Assembly (NCBI GenBank): GCA_021014325.1
Contig: CM037470.1
Coordinates: 6,923,147 to 6,987,146 of the forward strand
Source of the DNA: Plazaster borealis
Lineage: Eukaryota > Echinodermata > Asteroidea > Forcipulatida > Labidiasteridae
Reading direction: 5' to 3'
DNA length: 64,000 nt
The notes under the pieces were generated by a model. That model searched no databases, had not been told where the DNA came from, and saw nothing but the letters and a program-made list of their open reading frames with translations. The translations under genes were made by a program, and so were the position numbers. Shown here piece by piece: positions 11,686 to 25,526 of this stretch (position 1 is its first letter; each line of letters opens with the position of its first letter).

Positions 11686-13534
11686 TCTCAAATTACGATC
11701 AGTCCCAGTACATTTAACGCCAGATGAATTTATGAATAATTTATACGGCGTATAGGAACACCGGTTTGGAAGTCAGTATTAGGACTCTCTTTAAACCACC
11801 AGGCAAATGGGAGCTCTTCAAATATTCAGAACAGCAGATCGACATTTAATCCACACCGAAAGATAACTTCGGTTTAGGTAGCAAAAATATTGCCCATTCC
11901 AGATCTGAATTATTGATGACATGTTCAGTGCGGATAGCCAACGACCATGGAAGTTGTCCCGTCGATATCGTATTTAATAGCCAATTACGGGCACCCAGCC
12001 ATCACTTGCCCAAATCTTCATCCTTATTCATCAACCAAGTATTTGTCACCGGAGAGAGACGAGGTGGCGACGCTCGGTTGAGAAAAAAAAAAACCTGCCG
12101 TGTTTATGCCTCGTGGGCTTCCTCGGGCAAAAACAGGTAAACCGCTCACAGAGGAGTTGGCAAAGAAATGAAGTGATTCGGGGAAAATCTGACAGCGTTG
12201 TCACTGAGGAATTGTAACATTTATGTCCTGATGGCACGTCTTTAAATCCAAGCGTTCTGTGTAATTATTTAGTGAGTAGGATGGGACTTTAAAGTGAGGA
12301 CAATAACTTCCGTGAGAAACAAATCGTGGCAAATTGAGAGGGTGAAATAGATTGATTATGACGTTACAGATTATGTGGGTAATATTGACGTCATGAAAGA
12401 AGGTCCACGAGCAGTGACGTCATCGGTTGAGCGAAAGATTATGTTTTTGAGAAGGCTAGACGCTTTTAAGCCGTATCTGAAGTTTTTACGGCTATGGCCA
12501 GATATAAGGTTTGACTATAATTATTATTCAACGTTTCTGTTTAGCCAGGTGCCGCTGTTCAATTCGTTTGGTGGTCGTGCCCAAAAGTGTTTGTGTGCAC
12601 AGCCAACGTGTACTTCTTCCCTAAACTAGTTAGATTTGTGTGTTTAGTTTCCTTGCACACAGACACACAGCATGTTGATCTTGAAAATGCACCCTACTAA
12701 CCACTGTTAACACCTTTAAAATCAATTGCAGTGAAACAAACCAGTAACACTTACCATTCATTTATCGCAACGTAGAAGTAAAGATTATCATGTTATGTTT
12801 TTGTTTTTATTACATTCAATGTGACATTATGATTTTCAAATTAGTCTGGTGCCAGGTTCAAATCGAACGCGGTCAACTTTAAGACAACGCAGCATAGAAC
12901 TGAGGCTATGGCCGATTTCGGAATCTATCGCTCAGGTTGCCAGAGTGACATTGCATTCATGTTATCACTACAGTACTTTCGGCTGTACTATTTGTGAAGC
13001 TTCTGAAACAAAATATTGGATTGGTCTGTGCTGCCACAAGCGTTTATCAAGATGCTACCATTTCTTTTGCATCAACCCCTTTGTCCAACAACAGCCTTGA
13101 ACAATAATCTTCGTTAAACAGAAAGGAAACCAGACTGTTTTCCTGCCCGTCTCGTTGTGATTATAATGATAAGAATAATATGGAGACAATTTGCACCTTG
13201 ATAATTGTAGCTACTTTAAAAATGCAGCTCAGTTTGTAATAATAAATGCAATTGGAAATGAACTTATGCTCAGCCTAACACAGGGCCAAAACCGAAATAA
13301 ATCGACATAAATATTGAACATTCATATGTTCCGTTTTGGCTCACGTTAATAGGATCAGCTTAAACTCAAAATTTTAAGCTCGCCTCCTTTCGAAAACGCA
13401 TTACAAATAGCAGAATCTCACTTTGGTGCCAGACTAATTACTTTACTAATTAGAGACTAAGTCTGAGAAGCTGAACAGTTTAAACTGCAAGGACCACGGC
13501 TACACTGTGATAAAGATAATGTTCTATCCTTTAG

Positions 13535-13678
13535 TTCCCGGGTCACCTACCGTCGAAACATCAGGACCGGCGCTGATATCCAAACACGAGGGTGATGACG
13601 TTCTTCTGTCGTGTACAGTCACAAATAGGGGCTCTGGGACCATTGCCAGCTGGCTTCTTGTAAGACCAACAACTATGA
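13535..13678 (+). CDS. Ig1, first half (first visible exon)
   Basis: Acceptor TTCTATCCTTTAG, donor ATGA|GTAAGT. The exon starts with two bases completing a codon and ends with one (phase 1). It encodes the B-strand LSC (Cys26) and the C-strand Trp39. The alternative donor at 13659 would lose the frame match with the next exon. Confidence 0.8.
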
Positions 13679-16547
13679 GTAAGTTGCTTAAAATTACAAG
13701 GAGTATTATCAATGTTTTATTGTATCTTTGAACGGTAACATCTAGAAGAGTCAGCTGTTCAGACCATTTTAGCCAAACTGAGTTTCACAGCATTGGATGG
13801 TGACGGTCTCTTGATACTCAGGGTTATACGTTAATAATAAATAATAATAATAATAATAATAATAGTAAACATTTATATAGCGCCAAATCCATCGAAAACA
13901 ATGCTCCATGGCGCTTACAGAGTAACATTTAAAAACAAAAACCCTAAAGATAAACACAAAGTCAATATCAGAATTAACAACAAGGTATAAAAATAAGTTT
14001 AAAGTCAGCAAAAAACTTCAGCGAAAAATTACAAGCAATTATAGAAATATGCAATATTTTAAAATGCAAAGGTAAGTAAATGTAAAAACAGCCCAGCTGT
14101 GACCACTAATAAAATAATAAACAGCCCAGCTGTGACCACTAATAAAATAATTGTAAAAAAAGACATACACCAAAAACTTAACTCCAGAAGAAAAAAATAA
14201 GTTGAATGGAAAATAAGTGCTAAAAAGAGACCTTTAGGGATAATAAAAACCACAGGTTTACAGGTATACATGTATACGTTGCTATTGAAAGGAGTCGGTC
14301 AATCTGTATATGCACAATAAACATCATATTATATAGCTCATTTGGTAGAGAGATGGCATATTAATCCTGAGGTTGCAGGTCCCGAGTCCTGCTCTAGTAA
14401 TTGTTTTCTTTGTTCAACCAATTTTGTGTTTAAATTTACCCAGTCAGCTTCCCTTGAGACGTATTACTTGAACATTATTGATAACGCATCATAAATGGCG
14501 TCACTTCTATAGGGCCGCCATACTGTTGATCACTTAAAAAATGTGTTACTTTTCTGTGGATAAGATAACATTTTCTGTGAAGAAGAGTAAACTTTTGTCA
14601 AGTTTCATTGTTTCACATTTGACATTATACGACTTCCTGTATTATTAACTAACAAACAACTGCAAACTGAAAAATTATTAACTATTTATTTTCTCCCAGC
14701 TTTCTTTTTCAACTCTCAGCGAGTCCATATGGACAAAAGATTTCGTATTGAGACCGATTCGAATACAACGTACAACTTGAGGATCAACAGAATAACAAGA
14801 GATGATGAAGGAGTCTACGCGTGCCAAGTCAACACGCTACCCGCGCCTACATCTATCAACATCACACTCCAAGTTGTCGGTAAGAGCGCCCCCTACAAGC
14901 AAGAAACATAAGTCGACTCAATAAAGTAGTGCAACTTTTTTCATTGATTTTTACTTACTTTCCCCTCTTAACAATTGGAACTAAGGTACATTAGTCTTAA
15001 AGGAGTTTAAAAGAGATCATGGCCATAATTTTTAATTTTTGTTATATTATTTTTTAAAACCTCCAGTCCTGAACTATCGTCACTACGTGGACACACATAA
15101 GGCTAATTGAATGATTCGTCAGTCATGTTAATCAGTGTAATTTTATGTGTTAGGCCCTGAAACGTGTTGAAAATGTTAAAGTCATGAATGTGTCAATGAA
15201 TTGTAACAAAACGATTTGCTTAATGTAAAGTGATTATTTAACCCAACCTCAGTTCGTGGCGCGACCGACGAACTGCATCCGGTGATTTATTTTGGTCTAA
15301 AAGCACTTTACTGAACATTCACCAAAGAGGCATATCTATAAAAAGTTGTTTTTGGATGCGGCATTCAAAAAGATATTCCTCAAACCATTTCGTTTGGTAT
15401 AATTGGAAATCTCCTTGCGATTTTTTGGAAGAAATAAATATGTAATAGGCCCAACCTAAGAAAAAAATAATGTAGTTATCTTAATTCCCTTTATAGAAAC
15501 ACATCATTTTACATTACCCGATTGGTCATTAAAATATAGTTTCTAATCAGTTTAATTGATGATGTTTTGAACAGTTGCACCCACGATTCTCGGGATAGCC
15601 CAGCAGTTCGGGAGTACATCGCCCTCTATTGAAGGAGCAAAACTGTCGTTTAACGAGTCTGACAACGTAATACTTTCCTGTGAAACAGACGGCTCGCCGA
15701 AACCCTTGTATGGTTGTACTGTTTGAATTCAATACAATTCTAATCAAAATATTTTATTGCTGGTTTTTACAACGAGGTTTTTTCTTTGCATTTTTCTGGA
15801 TGTAATAAAGACAGACCTTTGCACTCAAAAACCTCTCGGGTCAGAACTGACTCAGATTTCGGGTCCTGTGGGGCCTGACCCGTTTCTGGATCAGCTTGAC
15901 CCGGAAGGGGTCAAAATGACAATAAAATGGGTCAAACTGACATAGAATCAAAGTTGAAATTCCATTGTGTTAACCAGTTGCCGGGTCAGACTGAACCCAG
16001 GATGGGTCAGGCCTCTTGGGACCCGGAATCCGTGTCAATTCTGACCCGGAGGTTTTAGAGTTTGCAGTCGCTTGGCTAGGGTCTATGCCATCTGGGGCAA
16101 GGTTTAAAGGCTGGTGCCCCATCAATCACTTTGTCTATGAATATTGTCTATGAATGTCGTGGCCGAGCGGATAAGAACACCGAACTCAAGCTCTGGTGTT
16201 TCTGATCAGCAGAGTGTGGGTTCGAATCCCAGTCGTGACACTTGTGTACTTAAGCAAGACACCACATGCTTCGTCCTTCGGATGGGACGTTAAGCCGTTG
16301 GTCCCGTGTGTTGTGTAATGCACGTAAAATAACCCAGTGCACTTATCGAAAAGAGAAGGGGTTCGCCCCGGTGTTCCTGGTTTGATTGGCTGCATATTGC
16401 GCCACAGCACCTTGTAAACCATTACATGGTGCTATGTAAAGGAGTAGGTCTCATACTTACGTAGCCCCACATACCTTGCAGGAAAATACTGAATGTTGAA
16501 GCGCCTTGAGCGTCACTGAGTGACGGATATGAGTGCTAAATAAGAAG

Positions 16548-16582
<35 letters not shown>

Positions 16583-19500
16583 TTCAGAAGTATTACACTT
16601 AGACTTAGATAATTTGAGGCACAATTCCGAGGAGCCCTTCGTAAATGAAAACAAGAAACAAGTGTAGTTTTTTCAGGATCAGGTTATGTACAGATACACT
16701 CATGATCCACATCAACCAATTGCTAAAAAACATACAAAAAAATAATAAACTAAAAACTAAAAAACAGCTTAGTAGATTTAGCTCCCCAATCAGCCACGCC
16801 ACTGTTCCGTTTAATAATTGACTCAACCAAGGCAACAATCCGGCTGTGGAATTCCCTTCCCTAAAACATCTGAGAAGCCAGCCACTACACTCCAGCTCTT
16901 CAAAAACAGACTAAACATCCATTTGATTGTGTAATCATGCCTTATATTATTTTGCTTGTTTAGTTTTTTGTATCTATATATCAGCGCCCCACACAAAGTC
17001 GCCCTGACATTGTCGTCCCACACAAAGTCCCCCCCCCCGTACAAGTGTTGGCGTAACAACAATACATGTAATGATAGCACAACCAGAGCACACTTAGTGT
17101 CCACTATTTGAAGCACCACACCAGATCCTCATCTAGATGCTGCATAGGCTTTGATGAGAACCCCCTATCTCCCATAGAAGTAGAAATAAAAACCATATCC
17201 CACTTACAAACAAAAATACTAAGTACACGACTTGTAACTTGCTTTTCGCTTCCCAGTGTCTCATGGTCTTCGTTTACACCGGACCAAGTGGTATCCGACA
17301 ATTCAACGCTGAAGATTCTCAACGTACAGCGGGACCAGGGAGGGCTCTTCAAATGCGTGGCAGATAACGGCTATGCAGAGACTGCTGTGGTAAAGTGGAT
17401 TGAAATCATTGTTCAATGTAAGTAATAGTAACATTGTTATTACAATGAGTGTGAAGTTGTTTGAAAACTAGATTTAATCAAAATCGTGTGCTTTTGTTTA
17501 GATTGCTTTGTTCGTCCCGTCAATAATTTGCTTGTTCTTTGCTGTAGTCCATCAAGTTTACCGTTTTGTCCATGGTGTTGACTGTGTCCCATTTGTTTTT
17601 ATTCAGAGGGCCACAGTGGAAATAAGTTTCTGACCCCTTTTTTCCCGGTTCTATCCTCGGCAAACATTTCCTTGTTGTGCACTTTTCTGTCTATTAATCT
17701 AGTTTGTATGTATGTAAAAGTATTTTCTTGGTAGTTTGCCAAATAAGTCAAATCAAACCAAAAAATATGTCCTTTTGGCTTAAGGACCTATTATCGACTA
17801 AATAAAATTAATGCCTGATACCCAACACACGTTTTCAAGCATGAGACCAGTCGACAGATAATATCGACAGATAATATCGACAAATAATATCGACAGATAG
17901 TATCGACAGAATGGTCATGTGAATTTGGCTACATATTGAACAGCTTGATTAATGCATATTCACTGTTATTGACCCATGTTACCTCTGATTGCTTGAACCG
18001 ACAATTAAAAGCAGTCTCGGCCGCCTGCGAGAATTGTTTTCCTACGAACTTGTTGTCCCCCCATACGGCGAACTGTGTACAAACTTCTTTTGATAGCACC
18101 CTATTTTGAATCATCCTCCTCCAGCCCATGTTAATTTCCCGTATTGGAACAAAAAGTTCGTAGGAGAAAAAATCCAGCCGGCCGCCCAGCAAAGCCCAAT
18201 TTCATAGAGCTGATTACAAGATATCGTTTGAAAATGTTCTGCTGAAAAACAACTATATGGATACCAGTTAAAGATGGTACATGTGAAACAGTATGTTGGC
18301 TGGTAACCTTATTCTGATCAGCATAATAATAGTCTCGCTTTGTGCTTTTTGGAATCCATCAATAAATTAAATAATGCTTACTTTTTTCCAGACAAACCAG
18401 AAGTCATAGCCGTTGAAAGAGACATACGATGTGGCGAGGGTGACTACCGTCAGCTACAGTGCAATGTGAACGCACGCCCTCCAGCAACAAATACTTGGAT
18501 CAAAGATGACGAGATCTTCAAGGGAGCGAGCCTAACAAAACGTTCCATAACAAAGTACGTACAATAGTAGCTCTGCAATCTAATTTATTCCAGAGTATAT
18601 GGGTCTTTGTAGAGTGTTTTGTTATTTCAATGTTTGCAAATTAATTTGTGTCTATTATGAAGAAAACAATCATTCTTTATGCTTACATCTCCATAGGCAT
18701 AATAGTCTTTTTTGGTGGGTGTCGAAATATTTACATTAGTTCCATATCAATTAAGAAGACAATTATATACACGTTATACTAAAACTTCATAATGAAAAAA
18801 AAAACACTTTCTTGCTTGTGTGAATTCATGCCACAGCCTTTAAAAACTGTTTTTTATTCAATTATCCCAGATACCGAACTTTTGGCAAACCGGACAGAAA
18901 CTAAAAACAAGAACCTACACAAGGTCCAAACCAATGGTAAACGGTTAATACATTACCGTAACTTGTCTTCTTAAAATAATAGTCAAAGTATAGTTGCGCT
19001 TCCACCACTGTGACCTGTGGTCGGAATCATAGTCCCATGAAACTCTGGAGCGCTATGGCAACTAAACAAATCACAAAATACAGTTATGATAAAAACATTA
19101 AACACTTATTAAACCACTAGCTTAATAAACACAGAAACTCCAAAATGTGTTTGGTGGCTGTCTGTGCAGTGAAAACTTGCCCACCCCGAAGCACATATTA
19201 TTATTATTATATGGAAAAACTCAACTTTAAAGCCTAATAATAGTATTAAGGGCAGCCGTGGAAGACTCAACATCCCGCCCACAGGGCAGCCTTGTAAGAC
19301 TCATTCTTCCCGCCCAAGATACCAGGGGCAGCCGTGGAAGACTCAACATCCCGCCTACAGGGCAGCCACGGATGATCCATTCTTCCCGCCAAATAATACC
19401 AGGGGCAGCCGTGGAAGACTCAACATCCCGCCTACAGGGCAGCCACGGATGATCCATTCTTCCCGCCAAATAATACCAGGGGCAGCCGTGGAAGACTCAA

Positions 19501-19865
19501 CATCCCGCCCACAGGGCAGCCATGGATGATCCATTCTTCCCGCCAAATAATACCAGGGCAGCCGTAGAAGACTCAACATCCCGCCCACAGGGCAGACATG
19601 GAAGATCCATTCTTCCCGCCAAATAATACCAGGGGCAGCCGTGGAAGACTCAACATCCCGCCCACAGGGCAGCCACGGAAGACTCAACTTCCCGCCCAAT
19701 AATATCAGGGGCAGCCATGGAAGACTCAACTTTCCACCCAAAGGGCAGCCATAGAAGACTCACTCTTCCCGCCTTTGTTTCTTGTTTTTCCCTTTTTTTT
19801 TAATACCAGGGGCAGCCCTCAACTTCCCGCCAAGGGCAGCCATGGAAGACTTACCCCCCCCCCCC

Positions 19866-19900
<35 letters not shown>

Positions 19901-22900
19901 ATTACTTTGTACACGCAATCGGTGAATTATCGGTACAAACTGTCAAATATGGCGGAATGAAGGGGAGGTGGTGGGAAAATATAATGTTTAAACACTTTGG
20001 TTGACTGTGACAAAGTAAGGATTTCTTGCAAAAAAGCATACATCCCACGCTAATCCGCAAAAGCTGATTGGTTAAAAGTAATACTGACAAATACCGTTCG
20101 ATCGATCATTCATAATAGCAACACATAAACCAAAACAGTATGATCACTAAGCCAACGCTGTGTACATATACACACAACTGTAGGCCGTGAACTCCAAATC
20201 GATGTTCCAAGGTCACCAGGTAAGCAGCACAGACCTTGACCCAGAAAACCACAAGTCCCCAAACTTGTTACAACGCGCGTGCGCACCTTCTAAGTCAACA
20301 TACATAGCAAAACGTCGGACGGTGTTGAAATGTTAATGTTCACCGAGTATAAAGCATTTTATCATTTATTGATGATAAACTGAATTATTTGTGGCAATAA
20401 AAAAACAATGTTTTCACTAATACAATAAAGTATAAATAAATTAATATATACAAACAAAACCACTTAAAAAAGGGCAATCTGCAGAATTCATAAGCTTGCA
20501 AGAGGAGGTACATGTTATTCTAGAGAGAGAGATATTTCAACATCCTGAATGCCAATTTCATTGAACAGAAAATCAGACATAATTAAATAACTTTTCTGAA
20601 CAATTTCGGTTGATACTTCCTTTTTTCTGAAAGGCTGGGATTCTTTGTCACTAATTTATCTGTTATCAAGTTTATAGAAAATGTTGACAGGGAAAATAGA
20701 ATTTAAACAATTGAACACGCATTCCAATTTACTGAATGGTTCAACCTTTAAGTTTTACAAATTGTGCACGTTTGTATGTTTTGTTCGTATTGCGCATTGT
20801 ATTTTCTCTAAGGGTTTGTTATGTTTGCTCTTTCTGCTATTTCTCACCTCTTTAAACATGCTTAACTTGACCCTTGATTAAAACTGGAGCTACCCAGGCC
20901 TTCCCTCGGAGAAAACTTATGTTGCAATATACTTCATAAAACAAACAATGCACCATCCCTTCATCTTTGAAAACAACAATGTTCCGTCTCACAAGAAATA
21001 ATAATCTTTTCTTCAGAAGAAGTAGACTTGAGAAGAATAACAAATCCAACCGTTTAATCTATTTATGATAATGTTTCTCGAAAGTTGAACTGAATTTAAA
21101 GTACTGTTTTAAAAATCAATTTATCACAAATCTTGGTCATGATATATTGTTTTCCAAACGACATGCATACTAGGAATATTCCCAATGTTAATTGAAGGTG
21201 ATTATAATAATTTAAAATCCTACAACAAGATTAAAAAGATAATGGTGATGTTTCTGAAGTAGAACTGAATTAATGACCTTTCAAAAACCAATATGTCACA
21301 TCTAGCGCAGTAGCTGTTGTTTCTTACTAGATACCTGCTCGTTATCAGTGTTGTTATTGTTATTATTAATAATCCAAGATTCATATATTGAAGAGGATTG
21401 TAATGATTCAACTCTTCCAAAATCACATCAACATAATCATATCAAACAACATTCCCCTTGTTTGATTGGGTACTTACTAAAGCAGCTTAACACATGCAGT
21501 TGTTGAGCAATATCCTCTGCTCAAAAACTTTCTGAAAATAATTTGGTCCCTTGAGGAGGGGCAGGGGATATAGGGAGAAGTGTTTGGACCCTGAGAAGTC
21601 ACCCTCTGGTCGTAGTCCCCGCTTGTGGATTTTGACACCTGCGCTCTTTGGAACAGCACACACGGAAGCTGCTATGGGTCCACATATATAGAATCTCATG
21701 CAAAACGTACACACCGTATGTATGTGTGATGGAACTCTAAGGCAATGACAAAGTTCAATTGGATAATGTAATTGTTCAATGCAAGAACAATGCAAGTTTT
21801 AACAAAGACACTTTGTTTTCCAGAAGATTGTCGTCCACAGAGGTAAATTGAAAATTACGTTTGCTGGTGGTAAATTGGAAATAATATGCTTATATTGCAT
21901 ATAATTCAAGTAGGCCTACAGTAATTTTATTTTGAAATCTGGATCGACATTATCGTTTGATTGATGCTAAAGAAATTACTATTAATTACGTATTGTTATT
22001 TTATAGCGAGGCTGCTACCTTGCGTGTGATAATACCATTCAATTCGTTTTCAAAAGTAAATAACACTTCATGAAAACAGAATTATAATAAAACAAATTAC
22101 CAGCTGCCGAAAAGAAAAAAGTGTAATTGCAGAGGAATTGGTGAACAAAGTAATAAGACACATGATGACCCTTAGTAATACTACCAGAGCGCGTAGAAAA
22201 AAAAGAAAGAAAGCAATAGACCAACTAGAAATGCTTGGGACAATTTCATGGAAATCGCTTGTCTTGAACTGTCTTTTATATATACGTTGTGCCACCTTCG
22301 ATTTCCGTACAGCTTTGGCTATAGGTTACTATTTTAAAAACTTGTGTGTATCATTAGTTTTCCAAACGATAACTTCTGCCATGTTTTTTGTTCTCATACC
22401 TGCCCACAGGGTACCAGTTGAATGCCCAGGGAATACTACTAGGCAAGTTTGGTGTTGAGTCTCTGATCATTCAATTATTTCTCCAAAGCCCACGCCAACC
22501 CACCACTCCTCTTGTGCACTTATACCTTTCTGTGTTCATATACGTCCCCTGTGATTGTCACAAGAGTACACTTTACCATAATGGAAAATTCATGGCATTT
22601 TATTTTAAGAAACCCTTATAAATACGGATTATTATTAAACATTGGCATTTAAATCAAATCAAAACTGTATGCAGGCTGATGGATGATTGGGAAAATGTGG
22701 GTATTCATAAATAGTTATCTGAAAGTATCAACTGTTTAATAATCCAACAAATCAAAGCTCCATCTTTCCTGGGTATCTGTTGTCGTGTCTCTTTCATTTT
22801 ACCAAGATCATTCTGATATCACCCTCAGTGCTGCAACATTTAAACTATCTTCATTTCCCTCGTGTTTTGCTTTAAGCTAATACTCATGCTGTGCCCTAAT

Positions 22901-25135
22901 TGTATTAATGAAACAATTCGATGTTGGTTTTCCTTTGAACTTTGTCTCCCCTCTGTCTACGGCTTCCACCCCATTGCTCATGCAAAAGATCACCCTATAC
23001 GTTACTCAAATGCGCTCCAAACCTTTCAACCTTGAAACCAAATAATATAATGTGTGCATTCAGTATCTATGTTTTTATTTAATTATTTGTTTATTTTGTT
23101 CAAGCCCCTTTCCAAAAGCCTTTCCCCCTACATAACATCTCATATCCACTAAATTCTTTAACAATCTAATGTTAGGCTAATACAGCATATTTGGCTGGTT
23201 ATGGTAAGTTTGACAAGTGCAGGACCTAAAACACAACATTAATTTAGGGAAAACACCTAGACCAACTTATCTCCGGTTCGCAGGGAGCTCTCGAAACCAC
23301 TTGAAGAACTGATATCCCCGGTCTCACTCTAACCAGTCCCAATCACTGACTCAATTTTCAGGTGGTTGTTCTGGTCACGTTGTGTTCGCCATTTACCCCA
23401 GCCAAAATGATAAAAACTACAAATAATACACAGACTCCTACCCATAAAAACTACCTTTACGTTCTGGTGTTCATCTAGTCAACAGTAGTGGATTGTCTCT
23501 GAATTGAACAGCGCCATCATTTGTTTGAAAAATTAAATTGTCTAGACCTGACAGGAATAATAATGTTGAAAGTAACGTCAAGCCCGCCACTAATGCAGTG
23601 TAACTAAATATGCCTTTAATCTTGTATTTGATAAGATTATCAGGAATTTCTCACAGTAGCTATACATGTTTCCTTTGTCAAATGCTCCTTTGGCAGTTTT
23701 TGGAGTTTTATGCGGTGTATTAAACAAAATTACGCAAATCTGTGGAAGTTCGGCAATATTTTAATCAGAAGGTCAGTGGAGCCTTGAAAATCTTAATGCA
23801 GTCATCTAAATTTAAGAGGAAACCAATCAAAAGAGTTATTATACAACCTAATACTATTTTATGAAATTATTTTAATAATTGTTGGCAAAATAAACAGTAT
23901 GCAGACAGTTTGACAAAATATTAGTTAGTTGAATTGCAAATATTTATTATCACCACATAAGACAAAATGTGTTGTGTGAGTGGCTTGAGCAGCCCCTTTA
24001 TTTGTGTTCTACAATTCCACATTATTTACAATATCACAGATTTTTAGCCAAAAAAGATCTCCGGCAGTTGCATAGAAGCCCGAGATTACTTACAATACCA
24101 CCGGTTTTTTTTCTAAAGAAGATCTTCGACAGTTGTAAAAAAATATTGCTCATTTTTTTTACTTCTTTCGCGCTAAAAGATGATAACCATTGTAGGCCTC
24201 TTTCTTAGTTACATGTTTGCGTCATCCCAACTGTAATTTCAATGATTACTGGTTGATGCGCAACGTGTAACAAATCACTAGAGTTATAAATGTTCCTTAT
24301 TGGCTTGCTGTTTTGCTCAACCATGATTTGACCAACATGGTGAACTGCAAAACAGTGCCAGATTTCATAGAGCTGATTTTAAGCAAAAAAGTAAACTAAA
24401 AGCACAAAACAAATATGCGTACAAGAGTAAGGTTACCAGGCAAAATGCCACGTCGCATGGACCAGTGTGACTGAGTGTTCTGCGTATTTTTGCTCAGGAA
24501 AAGAGAGAGAAAAAACGTCTGCTTAAAGCAGCTCGAAGAAATTATGTTGAGATGTGCTTATCGTTGTAACATTATACAGGCTCTTGTTGTGATACTTTTC
24601 AAATGTACTCTACGGGACTTTTGTCTTGGCCTACACTTTATGCATACAAAGGTATCTTGAAGCATGCTTCCAATCTCTGGAATACAACCAGAACAAAAAC
24701 AAAATCAAACAAACAAACAAACACCCCAAGACCCCAACAAACAAACAAACAAACAAACAGACCATCAAACAAACAAACAAACAAACAATCACCCCAACGC
24801 CCCAACACCCCTACAAACAAGCAAACAATCAAACAACCAAACAAGCAAGCAAACACAAGCAAAACACAAAAGCAAAATACAAAACAAACAAAAAAACAAA
24901 CAAACAAACAAACAAACAAGCAAACAAATGAACAAAAAACCCAAATGAACAGTGGCTGTCATTTATCATCAGGTGCTTAAACTATATTTCATTTTAGGCT
25001 TGTGATTGTCAGTGTTCAACCCGACACGGACTATGGCGTGTACAAATGCCAAGCTACTAACATTCTTGGCACAACAGAGGATGTAATTGAAGTCAGTGGT
25101 AAGTACATATCCTTTTTCTTCACAATGTCCCTTGT

Positions 25136-25173
<38 letters not shown>

Positions 25174-25196
25174 ATTGTTGTTACTGCTGCTGCTGC

Positions 25197-25227
<31 letters not shown>

Positions 25228-25277
25228 GCTGCTGCTGTTGTTGGTGTTGTTGTTGTTGTTGTTGTTGTTGCTGCTGC

Positions 25278-25332
<55 letters not shown>

Positions 25333-25361
25333 ATTGTTGTTACTGCTGCTGCTGCTGCTGC

Positions 25362-25395
<34 letters not shown>

Positions 25396-25448
25396 GCTGC
25401 TGCTGTTGTTGGTGTTGTTGTTGTTGTTGTTGTTGTTGTTGCTGCTGC

Positions 25449-25526
<78 letters not shown>

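Noticed and set aside
12375..13100. Two + strand frames with Cys-rich stretches, considered as upstream exons of the adhesion gene
   Set aside because: No acceptor/donor pair gives a phase-1 junction to 13535 and no domain is visible.
16156..16230. tRNA-Leu/Ser-like gene
   Set aside because: Box A and B are present but the cloverleaf is not followed by a terminator; the unit continues into a SINE body with an ATT tail.
17853..17907. CRISPR-like spaced repeat
   Set aside because: Units are contiguous with no unique spacers and the genome is eukaryotic.
24603..24980. Lys/Gln/Asn-rich 125-residue frame
   Set aside because: Generated by the CAAA microsatellite; no splice context or domain.
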